Assembly (NCBI GenBank): GCA_001487125.1
Contig: LN913013.1
Coordinates: forward strand, 372,001 to 436,000
From: Gabonibacter massiliensis
Lineage (GTDB): Bacteria > Bacteroidota > Bacteroidia > Bacteroidales > Marinifilaceae
Direction of reading: 5' to 3'
DNA length: 64,000 nt
Both the position numbers and the translations under genes were made by a program. The notes beneath the pieces are model-generated. The model had not been told where the DNA came from, did not search any database, and was given only the letters and a program-made list of their open reading frames with translations. Below, in pieces: positions 17,480 through 26,764 of this stretch; position 1 is the stretch's first letter, and each line of letters starts with the position of its first letter.

Positions 17480-17487
17480 CAAAGATA
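17480..17487 (-). promoter_or_regulatory. -7 promoter element of the radical SAM/DUF4130 operon
   Basis: On the minus strand the sequence is TATCTTTG, a full match to TAnnTTTG, 35 bases upstream of the radical SAM start codon. Confidence 0.6.
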
Positions 17488-17577
17488 AGTGCTTACCGTT
17501 ATGTCGGTAGATAAAAAGGAAGAATTAACGTTAAAAAGAGATGAGAATTTAGGAATGCTACGGTTGAGGGATTAAGA

Positions 17578-17660
17578 GATTCAGTGATTAATGATTAGGT
17601 GACTTTGAATCCCGGGGACAAATCAATCATGTAATCACTAAATCTACAATCGTCAATCTA
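17578..17660. repeat. Intergenic inverted repeat related to the GATTCTGTGATT family
   Basis: GATTCAGTGATTAATGATT near 17578-17596 is complementary, with a small indel, to AATCATGTAATCACTAAATC near 17625-17645. The pair could form a long hairpin between the radical SAM operon and the nitroreductase gene. Confidence 0.55.
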
Positions 17661-17663
17661 CGA

Positions 17664-18302
17664 TTATTTAGGGTATCCCACGGGGTTATTCATCAGAAGC
17701 AGTTGGTGCTCCTTTAAGTTGAGGATTTTTTTCAATTTATCTTTGTCCATGGAAGCCCGGGGAACCGTGACCAGCTTGTTGGCGGCACAGAATAGATTGA
17801 TGTTTTGTGAAACGATGCCTGCATCCATAGCTGCCATTAACCGGATTTGTTCGTTATCGCCCATTCCGAAACGGGAAATATCCGATACCAGAACAAGAGA
17901 AACGGGAGCTTTCCGGACGAAATCCTGTTGTCCACCAACTGCGGAACGATGATCTCCTTCCGCTACGGGCTTTAAACTGTTTTTTTCCGCATCGTACAGG
18001 TAAATTCCCTCGGGAAGGCAAACATAAATATCGATGTCTTGTTTGTTAAGGGCCGATGGGGCTGTACGTTTTTTTGACTCTGCTCTGTTGATGCCGTTAG
18101 CGGCCCATAAAAGATCACTTAAATCCTGTATACTCAAAGACTTGTTTGAAAATTCCCTGACGGATTCCCGATCGTTTAAAGCTTGCATTAGACTTGTTCC
18201 CCTTGTTTTATTCGGGGCATTTAGTTTAATCTCTTTCATGTTTTGGGCGTTTAGCGTGATAGTCATGAATAAAATACCGATAAAAAAAAGATAATGTTTC
18301 AT
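17664..18302 (-). CDS. Exported nitroreductase-family (SagB-like) protein
   Basis: A cleavable signal peptide (MKHYLFFIGILFMTITLNAQ) sends this 212-residue protein to the periplasm. The mature part is a nitroreductase fold of the SagB/ThcOx type: LNDRESVREFSNKSLSIQDLSDLLWAANGINR (FMN-contacting region, about residues 44-75) and RLMAAMDAGIVSQNINLF (about 153-170). Family members use FMN to oxidise or reduce small substrates; the substrate is unknown. It lies 16 bases downstream of the TauE/SafE gene and is probably co-transcribed with it. Confidence 0.82.
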   Translation of the reverse strand: MKHYLFFIGILFMTITLNAQNMKEIKLNAPNKTRGTSLMQALNDRESVREFSNKSLSIQDLSDLLWAANGINRAESKKRTAPSALNKQDIDIYVCLPEGIYLYDAEKNSLKPVAEGDHRSAVGGQQDFVRKAPVSLVLVSDISRFGMGDNEQIRLMAAMDAGIVSQNINLFCAANKLVTVPRASMDKDKLKKILNLKEHQLLLMNNPVGYPK

Positions 18303-18318
18303 ATTTTAGGGTTTTTAG

Positions 18319-19074
18319 TTAAGTAAAATAAAGCCGGACGGCTACGATAAGTAGAATCACAAGTAGAAAATATCGAATGTATTTCGCTCCCCATTTTATG
18401 CTGAAACGAACTCCGATCCAAGCTCCGAGCATATTTCCACAAGCGAGTATCAGTCCTGTTTTTAGATCGACCAATCCGTAATAGAAGAAAATACCCAAAG
18501 CAATGATGGTATAAAAAAGAACGATGAATAATTTGATCGCGTTGGCTTTTAACAGATCATAACCGCATCCTAATACCAATCCTGCCAATAGAAAAAAGCC
18601 TATTCCTATTTGAATAAAGCCTCCGTATATTCCAATGATGAAGAACACGATATGGCGTAGCCAGGGATTTTTTACTTTCGCCCGCTCCGCGTTGGCTTTT
18701 ACCCAAGAGTTGGGATCCAACCATAGCATAAAAAACATAACGATCAATAGCCCGGCAATTACTTTGCGGAATATCTCCTCGTTGATATCCACGGCAATGA
18801 AAGCTCCTACAATGCTACCGAGAGCCACGGGCAATAAAAGTTTGGAGTCGGTTTTAAAGTCGAGAATTTTTTTTTGTTTGAAGCTACCCACGGATACTAT
18901 GTTTTGCAATAAAATAGCGACACGGTTTGTCGCGTTGGCCACATTGGCCGGCAGTCCGATGAAAATTAAGAAGGGAACCACTAACATGGAACCTCCCCCG
19001 GCGAAGGTGTTGATAAATCCTGCTGCCGTACCGAGTAAAATAGTAATCAAAGCTTCCGTCAGACTCATGATCAT
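18319..19074 (-). CDS. Sulfite exporter TauE/SafE-family permease
   Basis: This integral membrane protein has about eight helices in two homologous halves and the N-terminal GFINTFAGGGSMLVVPFLIF motif typical of TauE/SafE permeases, which move sulfite, sulfoacetate or other organic anions. The frame opens at 19086, but a -7 element at 19088-19095 would place the transcription start inside that extension. The ATG at 19074 (or 19068) is therefore the better start. It lies downstream of metF and metH on the same strand, which makes a sulfur-compound substrate attractive but unproven. Confidence 0.82.
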   Translation of the reverse strand: MIMSLTEALITILLGTAAGFINTFAGGGSMLVVPFLIFIGLPANVANATNRVAILLQNIVSVGSFKQKKILDFKTDSKLLLPVALGSIVGAFIAVDINEEIFRKVIAGLLIVMFFMLWLDPNSWVKANAERAKVKNPWLRHIVFFIIGIYGGFIQIGIGFFLLAGLVLGCGYDLLKANAIKLFIVLFYTIIALGIFFYYGLVDLKTGLILACGNMLGAWIGVRFSIKWGAKYIRYFLLVILLIVAVRLYFT

Positions 19075-19087
19075 AGTATTTGCCATA

Positions 19088-19095
19088 CAAAGTTA
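19088..19095 (-). promoter_or_regulatory. -7 promoter element of the TauE/SafE-nitroreductase unit
   Basis: On the minus strand the sequence is TAACTTTG, a full match to TAnnTTTG. It suggests that these two genes can be transcribed apart from the methionine genes upstream. Confidence 0.55.
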
Positions 19096-19185
19096 GGATT
19101 TTCCGGGGAAAAGAATTAATAATTCGAGGGTATTATCAGATAGGTTTGAATCTAAAGAGAAATCGAAAGTTTTATTCGAACGGTA

Positions 19186-20139
19186 TTAAAAGACCCGTTT
19201 GACAATTTCTTGAATATTGTCCGATTTTCCCATGGTATAGTAGTGTACCGCCGGTGCTCCTTGTCGGATCAGTTCCAGGCTTTGGGCAATACACCATTCG
19301 ATACCTACCCGGTAGACCTCTTTATTCGAACGACATCGCCGGATGGCTCGTTCTAACTCTTCCGGAATATCGAGATTGAAAGAGCGGGGGAGGTTTTCCA
19401 AGTGTTTAAAGGAGGAGATCGGCTTTAGTCCCGGGATAATGGGCACCGAGATGCCGATAGCCCGGCATTTTTCGACAAAAGAGAAATAGTTGTCGTTATC
19501 GAAAAACATTTGCGTAACAATGTAATCCGCTCCAGCGTCTACTTTTCGCTTGAGGTTTTCGATATCACTGACCGGATTAGGTGCTTCGTAATGTTTTTCA
19601 GGATAGCCTGCCACACCGATGCAAAAATTGGTGGGGACGGCATCGGTAAGCGTGTCGTCCAGGTATTTCCCTTGATTCATCCTTGCGATTTGTTCTACCA
19701 GTTCGCAACTGTATTTATGTCCGTCTTCTTCGGGAGTAAAATAGCGTTGTCCGGAAACAGGATCTCCCCGTAGAGCCATAACATTTTCAATATCGAGAAA
19801 ATTTAAATCGATCAAATCGTTCTCGATCGAATGACGGGTAGCTCCCCCGCATACGATATGAGGGACGACTTCCACGGGATAGCGTTTCATAATGGCCGCG
19901 GATAAAGCAACTGATCCCGGGCGTTTGGTGACTGTTACCTTCACGATGGAACCGTCGGCTCGTTCCCGGTATTCTTGCTCGTCCCGGTGAAAGGTTATGT
20001 TGATAAAAGGTGGAGCGAATTTTATCAATGGTTCAATGGCTTCGTATATTCGGTGTATGTCTCCGCCTCTGAGAGGAGGTACCAGTTCAAAAGAAAATAT
20101 CGGGCGGTCCGATTTCCTGAGTATATCAATGACTTTCAT
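19186..20139 (-). CDS. metF: 5,10-methylenetetrahydrofolate reductase
   Basis: It reduces 5,10-methylene-THF to 5-methyl-THF, the methyl donor for MetH. I chose the ATG at 20139 (MKVIDILRKSDRPIFSFELVPP), which begins the conserved TIM-barrel; an in-frame extension to 20214 adds 25 non-conserved residues. Conserved FAD-barrel segments include NITFHRDEQ (about residues 47-55), NVMALRGDP (about 112-120) and the ADYIVTQMFFDN strand. At 317 residues it is the bacterial length. It lies 120 bases downstream of metH with no clear promoter between, consistent with co-transcription. Confidence 0.94.
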   Translation of the reverse strand: MKVIDILRKSDRPIFSFELVPPLRGGDIHRIYEAIEPLIKFAPPFINITFHRDEQEYRERADGSIVKVTVTKRPGSVALSAAIMKRYPVEVVPHIVCGGATRHSIENDLIDLNFLDIENVMALRGDPVSGQRYFTPEEDGHKYSCELVEQIARMNQGKYLDDTLTDAVPTNFCIGVAGYPEKHYEAPNPVSDIENLKRKVDAGADYIVTQMFFDNDNYFSFVEKCRAIGISVPIIPGLKPISSFKHLENLPRSFNLDIPEELERAIRRCRSNKEVYRVGIEWCIAQSLELIRQGAPAVHYYTMGKSDNIQEIVKRVF

Positions 20140-20259
20140 GGTCGTATTATTTAAGGGTTGAGATGTCCCTTTGGAAGTAATCTTACATTTATCATTCGTA
20201 AGATCGCTTCTCAAAAGAATTCAAAATAGATTACGTTACGTTTCTTTCTTTTTATACGT

Positions 20260-23200
20260 TTATCTGTTCAGTAATTTTTTGCCTTCTTCGAGTGAGATCC
20301 CTCTACGTCGGCAATAGTCCGCGAACTGATCGTCTCCGATTTTACCGATACTGAAATAACGGGCTTCGGGATGGGCGATCAGTAATCCGCACAGACTTGT
20401 CGTAGGGTTTATGGCATACGAAGAGGTCAGGTGAACTCCGATCTCTTCGGTTGCATTCAGTAGTTCGAACACATCTTTTTTTAGCGAGTGGTCGGGGCAA
20501 GCCGGGTAACCGAACGCGGGGCGAATCACATGTAATCCTTCGTTAAGTTGTTCCTGCATCCATTCCGCGCAGGCTTCCGCGATTCGTGCGGCCAGACTTT
20601 CCCGCAGCAATTGCTCGAACTCGCGACACGAACAGGAGGGATGTAAATCGGCCACCTTCAAACAGAAGAGTCCGATACTGTTTTTCCCCTCGGCTTTAGG
20701 CGTAATAAAATCGGCGAGGGAGATGCATTCGCTTCGCGGGGCCTGTTGGCGTAGCATCGGGAGACGATGTCCACCGTCTAAAACAATGTCGTCGTTTTCC
20801 GAATAGGCATCGTAAAAGCGTGCGATTAGGGAGACATCAAACTCTTTTTTAACGATAATCTCTTCCAACATCTTCATGGCTGCCTCGTAGGTTTTTTCAG
20901 CCTCTTCATTGGTAAATAGGATTTCGGGATATTTCCCTTTGAACCCCCAGAAATGAAAGAAAGGGGTCCAATCGATGCGGTTGACGAAATTTTCCACGTT
21001 TATGTGTTTTCCGGTCAAATGGTGTTCTCCGAATTCCGGTGGAGGATAAGAGTTCCTGTCAAAGAGCGGAGCTTTTCCTCTGGCCTCCTGCAAAGATAGT
21101 AACGGGGCGGATTTCGAATTATAGTGCTGTCGTATCTCTTCTTGCTTTTCTTTAATTTTTGCTATTGTTTTCTCCTTATCTTTTAGAAGTTGTTTTAGGA
21201 TGGTTACCGTGTGGGAGGCGTCTCCGCCTTCCGTAACGCAATAATCGTATAAAGGTGCTAATTTCACCGCCGTGTGTACCGATGAGGTAGTTGCTCCCCC
21301 GACGATTAGCGGTATTTCCAATTGCTCTTTTTGCAATAGCTTGCATAACTCTTCCATCTCTCCAAGGGAAGGCGTGATCAATCCGCTAACCCCGATGAAG
21401 TCGGCTTTTTCTCGTTTGGCAGCTTCCACGATGGTAGGGTGATCGATCATAACTCCCAGATCGATCACATCGATGTTGTTGCAGGAGAGTACGGTATGTA
21501 CAATATTTTTACCGATATCGTGTACGTCTCCTTTCACTGTCGCGAGTATAATCTTAGGTTTCCTCGCGGATACCCGGGTATTATTCGTGTTGTAACGCTC
21601 GATTTCCGGTTGCAAACGGGCGACGGCCTCTTTCATAACTTTGGCGGATTTTACGACTTGGGGTAAAAACATTTTACCTTCCCCGAATAATTGGCCTACC
21701 CGTTCCATTCCGTTCATCAAGGGTTTCTCTATAATTTCTATCGGAGAAGTATAGCAACCGATAGCCTCTTGAAGGTCTTCTTGTAAATAGTCGGTAATTC
21801 CTTTACTTAAGGCATAGGCCAAGCGATCTTCTAATGAATGGGAACGCCACTCTTTTGCTTCGTGCTGTTTGATTGTCGTGTCTGACATTTTGTACTTCTC
21901 CGCAATGGAAATCAGGTTTTCTGTGGCTTCCGGTTTCCGGTTTAGTACCACGTCTTCTACTGCGTTTAAAAGTTCCGGCTCGATCTCGTCGTATACCCGT
22001 AACAACGAGGGATTGACAATCGCCATATCCAATCCTGCTTGAACGGCATGGTAAAGGAAGACCGAATGCATGGCTTCCCGGATCGGATTGTTTCCACGAA
22101 AGGAGAAAGAAAGATTGGATATTCCTCCGGAAGTATGAGCTCCTCTTAGATGATCTTTTATCCATCGTACCGCTCGGATGAAATCCACCGCGTAGTTGTT
22201 GTGTTCCTCTACTCCGGTTCCGATAGCTAAAACATTGACATCAAAGATAATATCTTCGGGAGGAAATTGTAGTTGTCGTGTTAATAAACGAAATGCTCGG
22301 TCTGCGATAGTAATTTTCCGTTCGAAGGTGGTGGCCTGTCCGGCCTCATCGAAAGCCATAACGACAACGGCCGCACCCAAGCGGTGTATTTCCCGTGCTT
22401 TGTTTAAAAACTCGGTTTCTCCCTCTTTCAGACTGATAGAATTGACAATGCATTTCCCTTGAGCATTCTTTAATCCGGCCAGAAGAGTATACCAATCCGA
22501 AGAGTCAATCATAAAAGCAGCTTTGGCGACATCCGGTTCGTTACCGATGATTCGAACGAAACGTTCCATCTCGGTAACACTGTCGAGTAGAGCATCATCC
22601 ATGTTGATATCGATCACGGAGGCTCCGTCGGCGATTTGCTCGCGGGCGATAGAAGCGGCTTCCTGGTATTTTTTCTCCCGGATAAGGCGGGCAAACCGGG
22701 CCGATCCGGCCACATTCGTACGTTCGCCGATATTGGTAAAATTAGTTTTGGATACATCGATCGTGACGGAATCCAACCCGCTAACCTTAAGGAGGGGATG
22801 TACTAATGGCGGTTTTCTGGGAGGAACTGTTCTCAGTGCGGTGGCGATAGCCCGGATATGCCGCGGGGTGGTTCCGCAACATCCACCTGCAATATTGATT
22901 AGCCCTTCTTCTGCCATTTTTCGGAGTTGCTTGGCTGTATAGTCCGGCGATTCGTCATACTCACCCGTTTCGTTCGGTAGGCCTGCATTCGGATAAACAC
23001 TCAGGAAACAGGGAATCTTGTTGGCCATTTCCTTTAAAAAAAGATGCAGGTCTTTTGCCCCGAAAGAGCAATTCAATCCGAAGCTTAGGATCGGGTAGTG
23101 GGAGAGTGCGATGAAGAGAGCTTCTATGGTTTGTCCGGTTAAGGTTCGTCCACTGCGATCGTTTACGGTAGCTGAAAGCATGACCGGAAGTTTACTCCCT

Positions 23201-23781
23201 TTTTCTTCTTGTACTTTCTTGATGGCATAAAGTGCTGCTTTGGCATTTAATCCGTCGTATATGGTTTCGACCAATAACAAATGCACACCACCGTCAACGA
23301 GTCCTCGTACCTGGATCTCATAAGCGGCTGCTAAGGTATCAAAATCGATACTCCGGAATTCGGGTCGTTCGGGATCAGGCGATAGCGTTAAGGATTTTGA
23401 AGTAGGACCGATACTTCCGGCAACGTAAATTTTCCGTTCCGTGTGGTTCCTTGCCACCTCGACCGCGATACGTGCCCCCTCCGCGTTGAGTTGATATACC
23501 CGGTCCGAGCACCCGTAATCTTCCTGCGATATGGCGTTTGCGTTAAAGGTATTGGTTTCAATAATATCGGCTCCAGCCTCTATGTAACTCTCGTGTATTT
23601 CTCGAATAATATCCGGGCGGGTAAGGTTTAGGATGTCATTGTTGCCTTTTAATGGAAGCGGATGATCGGTGAATGGCTCTCCCCGAAAATCTTTTTCACT
23701 CAAACGGTATTGCTGTAGGGCAGTTCCGGTTGCTCCGTCCAGTATCAGTATTCTTTTATGTAGTTCTGTTCTTATATCCAT
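20260..23781 (-). CDS. metH: Cobalamin-dependent methionine synthase
   Basis: It transfers the methyl group of 5-methyl-THF through cobalamin to homocysteine. All four modules are present in 1173 residues: a homocysteine/zinc domain (about 1-315, with Cys in LNCSFG and the [10 protein letters not shown] pair), a pterin-binding domain (about 340-600, [13 protein letters not shown]), a cap and B12-binding domain (about 640-870, with [11 protein letters not shown] carrying the lower-ligand His), and the AdoMet reactivation domain (about 900-1173, [13 protein letters not shown]). It lies between the homocysteine-forming cluster upstream and metF downstream, so the three steps to methionine are adjacent. 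Confidence 0.96.
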   Translation of the reverse strand: MDIRTELHKRILILDGATGTALQQYRLSEKDFRGEPFTDHPLPLKGNNDILNLTRPDIIREIHESYIEAGADIIETNTFNANAISQEDYGCSDRVYQLNAEGARIAVEVARNHTERKIYVAGSIGPTSKSLTLSPDPERPEFRSIDFDTLAAAYEIQVRGLVDGGVHLLLVETIYDGLNAKAALYAIKKVQEEKGSKLPVMLSATVNDRSGRTLTGQTIEALFIALSHYPILSFGLNCSFGAKDLHLFLKEMANKIPCFLSVYPNAGLPNETGEYDESPDYTAKQLRKMAEEGLINIAGGCCGTTPRHIRAIATALRTVPPRKPPLVHPLLKVSGLDSVTIDVSKTNFTNIGERTNVAGSARFARLIREKKYQEAASIAREQIADGASVIDINMDDALLDSVTEMERFVRIIGNEPDVAKAAFMIDSSDWYTLLAGLKNAQGKCIVNSISLKEGETEFLNKAREIHRLGAAVVVMAFDEAGQATTFERKITIADRAFRLLTRQLQFPPEDIIFDVNVLAIGTGVEEHNNYAVDFIRAVRWIKDHLRGAHTSGGISNLSFSFRGNNPIREAMHSVFLYHAVQAGLDMAIVNPSLLRVYDEIEPELLNAVEDVVLNRKPEATENLISIAEKYKMSDTTIKQHEAKEWRSHSLEDRLAYALSKGITDYLQEDLQEAIGCYTSPIEIIEKPLMNGMERVGQLFGEGKMFLPQVVKSAKVMKEAVARLQPEIERYNTNNTRVSARKPKIILATVKGDVHDIGKNIVHTVLSCNNIDVIDLGVMIDHPTIVEAAKREKADFIGVSGLITPSLGEMEELCKLLQKEQLEIPLIVGGATTSSVHTAVKLAPLYDYCVTEGGDASHTVTILKQLLKDKEKTIAKIKEKQEEIRQHYNSKSAPLLSLQEARGKAPLFDRNSYPPPEFGEHHLTGKHINVENFVNRIDWTPFFHFWGFKGKYPEILFTNEEAEKTYEAAMKMLEEIIVKKEFDVSLIARFYDAYSENDDIVLDGGHRLPMLRQQAPRSECISLADFITPKAEGKNSIGLFCLKVADLHPSCSCREFEQLLRESLAARIAEACAEWMQEQLNEGLHVIRPAFGYPACPDHSLKKDVFELLNATEEIGVHLTSSYAINPTTSLCGLLIAHPEARYFSIGKIGDDQFADYCRRRGISLEEGKKLLNR

Positions 23782-23872
23782 GATAAAGAATGGTTTATTT
23801 GCATGAAGCCAAAGAAACGGTCAGTATGGTCGAACATGGCCTTAGCTTTTTAAATTTTGTTCTTCCTGTCTT

Positions 23873-23880
23873 CAAATTTA
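23873..23880 (-). promoter_or_regulatory. Possible -7 element upstream of metH
   Basis: On the minus strand the sequence is TAAATTTG, matching TAnnTTTG, about 92 bases upstream of the metH start codon. No -33 box is seen. The 182-base gap holds no recognisable SAM or cobalamin riboswitch. Confidence 0.35.
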
Positions 23881-23963
23881 CATAAATTTATTGGTTTATG
23901 ATGTCTGTAAAGCCAATAAGGCTGTTCTGTTTAGACTTATAGACTTAGCGAACCTCATTTGTT

Positions 23964-24728
23964 TTATTTCCAAATTTTGAAATCGAATTTTCCCGAGATA
24001 CCGATCTGTGTATCCTTGATGCAGATTGCTGCCAAAATCTTCGGTATATCTCCGATTTTTTCAATGCAAGGTTCTATATCGGCTGTCGTTTGAATTTGAT
24101 TGGCAAACGCTGTGGCATAGGTGTCAGCCAAAGCGCAATCCTGACAAACGATCATGACGGCATCCGCTTGACCAAAACTTAGGGAAGGCCCTACCGTTCC
24201 CGATGAAGTACAAATTCCCAAGGGAGAACGGTCGGCACGAATCGTGAATCCTACTTTCTCGGATAGCGGAGAAGATCCCGCGAATACGGCGATATCGATA
24301 TCCTCGTGAATATCTGCATAGATATCGCCGCCGTTTTCGATGATGATTTCCCGGATGGGAAAAGCCGTCTTCAGTTCTGCTGCAATTTGTCCGGCAACGG
24401 CTCCTGCAACGGCACTCATCGGGCCGATCCCTGAAACGTCGGAAACCTCCGCCATCTTTCGGATAATAGCGGGAGCTTCGGTTCTGGGCGTGTAAGGGAT
24501 CAAAGCTTTTCGGTACTCGGGATCTTGGTTTAGATAAGTATCCATCTCTTGTCGCAATCGTATGACACGGGAGAGGGCGTAGGCTCGTATCTCCTCCCGG
24601 TAGGAAGCCTTATCGATGCCGATCCATAAATCGGTTTCCTTATGGACGATCGTGAACGTACACCAACGCTCTTGTCTCAGATGTTGTCGGTAGGTACGAT
24701 TCGTGTATTCCCTGTTGTTCATGGTCAT
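23964..24728 (-). CDS. UPF0280 (COG2122) family protein of the homocysteine cluster
   Basis: The 254-residue protein has the ApbE-like core of UPF0280: GIGPMSAVAGAVAGQIA (about residues 100-116), IIENGGDIYAD (about 128-138) and LGICTSSGTVGPS (about 172-184). From my knowledge of the family, this gene travels with DUF39 and NIL-ferredoxin genes in methanogens and sulfate reducers that make homocysteine directly from aspartate semialdehyde. Its exact reaction is unsettled. Its ATG overlaps the stop of the NIL-ferredoxin gene by 4 bases, so translation is probably coupled. Confidence 0.85.
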   Translation of the reverse strand: MTMNNREYTNRTYRQHLRQERWCTFTIVHKETDLWIGIDKASYREEIRAYALSRVIRLRQEMDTYLNQDPEYRKALIPYTPRTEAPAIIRKMAEVSDVSGIGPMSAVAGAVAGQIAAELKTAFPIREIIIENGGDIYADIHEDIDIAVFAGSSPLSEKVGFTIRADRSPLGICTSSGTVGPSLSFGQADAVMIVCQDCALADTYATAFANQIQTTADIEPCIEKIGDIPKILAAICIKDTQIGISGKFDFKIWK

Positions 24729-25141
24729 TGGATTTCGGAAAATTCAATTTTAAAGAGCTTCAAAGGACAAGCCTTCAGACATAGTTTACAGGCAATGCAC
24801 TTTTCAGGATTAAATCGGAGTTTCCAGTCCGGAGCTCCGATTGTCAATGCGTGAGAGAAACAGGCGGAAACACAATTTCCGCAGTTCAAACAACGATTTT
24901 CGTCGTGTGAAACTTTGCTGGAAACCGGATTTACCGTGACCCCATTTTGGTTCAAATAGGCGATGGCCTGATCGATTTTTAATGTGTCGGCATCGAATTC
25001 AGCCAACAAAGTTCCCGTTTTTCCAGGTTGGATTTCAGCTTTCAATAGGTTGATTTTTATATCATAGATGCGAATAAGGTCATATACCAACGGTCTGTCT
25101 GTGGCATCAACCGGAAACGATAGTATTAATTTTTGGGCCAT
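24725..25141 (-). CDS. NIL-domain 2x[4Fe-4S] ferredoxin of the homocysteine cluster
   Basis: An N-terminal NIL domain (about residues 2-75), otherwise known as a regulatory small-molecule domain, is fused to a two-cluster ferredoxin. Cluster ligands are C84/C87/C90 with C125, and C115/C118/C121 with C94. The protein is the counterpart of the second gene of the Methanosarcina DUF39 pair and probably supplies electrons or sulfur transfer to it. It lies 28 bases after DUF39 and overlaps UPF0280 by 4 bases. Confidence 0.9.
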   Translation of the reverse strand: MAQKLILSFPVDATDRPLVYDLIRIYDIKINLLKAEIQPGKTGTLLAEFDADTLKIDQAIAYLNQNGVTVNPVSSKVSHDENRCLNCGNCVSACFSHALTIGAPDWKLRFNPEKCIACKLCLKACPLKLFKIEFSEIQ

Positions 25142-25169
25142 AATTTGTTTTTTTGTCTGTTCATACTTG

Positions 25170-26312
25170 TTATTCTTGTTCTTTCAGGCTTTTTAATGAA
25201 GTGCCGACAGGCATCGGACGAACCGGCTCTGTCAATAGAAAATCGCCTTTTCGAATCCATTCTTTTAGTATGTTAGCGATCTCAATAGCCTTGGAGAGAC
25301 TCGAGACGGGGGCTGTTCGAATTTTCTGTCCATCGATTTCGATCTCTCCGGATTGTAAGGCTGCATAATTCGTTTTTCCCAGTATTTTATTACCGTTTCC
25401 ATAATCAACGATAGTGGTTTCGATTTGTTCGTTTCGGATGGAAACCCGCCGGGCCATATCTTCGTCCAAAATCGGTATGGGAATGCCGATTCCCACGAAA
25501 AGGCTTACCCCGTATTTCTCGTAATAAACACCTCGTAGAAATTCGGTACTCATGTTTTTCAGGTCTCCGATAACGGCTAAGGTTCGAGCGTTACTTGTCG
25601 GTATTCCGTAATCATTCACTTCTTTCGTGGAATGAAATTGTGTACCATTCCAGGCAACATAGCCTTCTGTTCCGCAAAGAAAAATACGGGTTCCCAAGCC
25701 GATGGTACGACATTCCGGATCGTTTATCAGGGGAGAGAGCTCTCCGGCCGTACTATAGGCGGCATTACGTAACTTGGGTAGTAACGTACCCATATAGGTA
25801 TATTTGATTTGATCCGTTGAGTTTGTGGCTACATTATAATTTTGATAAGCATTTCTCGGGTTATAGAGATATGCTTCGTTAACGGTGTCCTTTGTTACCT
25901 TGGTTTTGATGTGTTTTCGAGGGTAACAATCCGTACCTTTTCCCCACGCTTCCAATGTAATTTCTTTTCCGGCAATAAGATCTTCTATCAGATGTGCTCC
26001 TCCGTAAGTAGGATTCTCCGGATTGCAATCTGTTGCCCCGATATAGGTATCTACCGCGGCCAGTCCTCCGCAGACCCGTATGCCGTTCAGTTCTATTTTT
26101 TCCATACGAATGGGAGGATTGGCGTGTCCGAAATTCAGGAATGCGCCGGAAGAACACATCGCACCGAATGTTGCCGTGGTTACTACATCTACTCGTTCCG
26201 CAATTTCTTTAGGCGAACAGGTTTTTGCCAATTCTGAAACTTCTTTTGCCGTCAGTACAACGGCAGTTCCGTTTTTGATTTTTTCGTTTATTTCCGTATA
26301 TGTTCTTGTCAT
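25170..26312 (-). CDS. DUF39 (HcyBio) homocysteine biosynthesis enzyme
   Basis: This 380-residue protein belongs to the DUF39/COG1900 family, which in Methanosarcina and Desulfovibrio is needed to form homocysteine from aspartate semialdehyde and a sulfide or persulfide sulfur, bypassing activated homoserine. Two cysteines match the family's functional positions: C53 in FGAMCSSGAF and C129 in KGTDCYPRK. Other conserved runs are GATDCNPENPTYGGAHL (about 92-108) and CRTIGLGTRIFLCG (about 208-221). It heads the operon DUF39-NIL/ferredoxin-UPF0280, 320 bases downstream of a SAM riboswitch. Confidence 0.9.
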   Translation of the reverse strand: MTRTYTEINEKIKNGTAVVLTAKEVSELAKTCSPKEIAERVDVVTTATFGAMCSSGAFLNFGHANPPIRMEKIELNGIRVCGGLAAVDTYIGATDCNPENPTYGGAHLIEDLIAGKEITLEAWGKGTDCYPRKHIKTKVTKDTVNEAYLYNPRNAYQNYNVATNSTDQIKYTYMGTLLPKLRNAAYSTAGELSPLINDPECRTIGLGTRIFLCGTEGYVAWNGTQFHSTKEVNDYGIPTSNARTLAVIGDLKNMSTEFLRGVYYEKYGVSLFVGIGIPIPILDEDMARRVSIRNEQIETTIVDYGNGNKILGKTNYAALQSGEIEIDGQKIRTAPVSSLSKAIEIANILKEWIRKGDFLLTEPVRPMPVGTSLKSLKEQE

Positions 26313-26419
26313 GATGGATTCTTTTATGAATTGTTAGAATGAAACAAAGATTTCCGGGTAAATGCCTTGCAATTACCATGATTACAGGTGGTAACGAATA
26401 GTTTGCGGTAGGGAATCCT

Positions 26420-26462
26420 AACGGGAAGTTGTCGTTTAACTTCCTGTTGAAAAACTTTTCAA
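26420..26462 (-). promoter_or_regulatory. Tandem hairpins in the homocysteine-operon leader
   Basis: An 11-bp stem with one wobble (26420-26430 with 26438-26448) overlaps by two bases a 7-bp stem (26447-26453 with 26456-26462). They lie between the Met-rich leader ORF and DUF39. Neither is followed by a clean U-tract, so they may be attenuator or anti-attenuator parts rather than a simple terminator. A run of eight T on the minus strand lies at 26492-26485, upstream of both. Confidence 0.45.
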
Positions 26463-26510
26463 TACTACCTTGAAATCAAAAATCAAAAAAAAGTCTGGGG
26501 TAAAAGAATA

Positions 26511-26618
26511 TTAGCGCATGCAGCGCATACGCATAGACATGACGAAAAGAGGAGAGAAGGAACTTTTACTGTTAGGAGCGATTCCGTTTCGATACTGATT
26601 TTTCTTTTCTGCTTTCAT
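26511..26618 (-). CDS. Met-rich leader peptide downstream of the SAM riboswitch
   Basis: A 35-codon ORF starts 13 bases after the riboswitch closing stem. Its last nine residues are MSMRMRCMR: four Met and one Cys of nine, against a polar remainder with no other Met after the start. This looks like a leader peptide whose translation could sense charged Met-tRNA (and perhaps Cys-tRNA), sitting upstream of a methionine-pathway operon. No Shine-Dalgarno is evident, as is usual in this phylum. Attenuation is inferred, not shown. It could also be a stable small protein. Confidence 0.55.
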   Translation of the reverse strand: MKAEKKNQYRNGIAPNSKSSFSPLFVMSMRMRCMR

Positions 26619-26631
26619 GTTTTTTGTTTTA

Positions 26632-26732
26632 AATTATAACTCCTGCTTTCAGGTCGGGTTTTGGCACCTTTCGAATTTTCGCAGGTTGCCGGAGTTTCTA
26701 TGAGCCCGTTCTCTCTACTCCTCTTTATAATT
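26632..26732 (-). promoter_or_regulatory. SAM-I riboswitch (S-box) aptamer
   Basis: Read on the minus strand, P1 is a perfect 8-bp stem (26732-26725 with 26639-26632). Inside it come AAGAGG.., a purine-rich P2 strand, GGGCTCATAGAAAC, the diagnostic GGCAACC, and then GGTGCCAAAACC, in the order of the SAM-I consensus. It begins about 25 bases after the predicted transcription start and precedes the Met-rich ORF and the DUF39 operon, so it would sense S-adenosylmethionine. The expression platform is not obvious. Confidence 0.88.
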
Positions 26733-26764
26733 CAAATAATCTTTTGAAGATTGAATTGATGTGA

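Noticed and set aside
21439-23631. Several open frames antisense to metH
   Set aside because: metH is full length with all four domains; the antisense frames are by-products of its codon use.
23782-23963. Possible SAM or cobalamin riboswitch directly upstream of metH
   Set aside because: I looked for GGCAACC-type or B12-box sequence on the minus strand and found none; only a weak -7 match is present.
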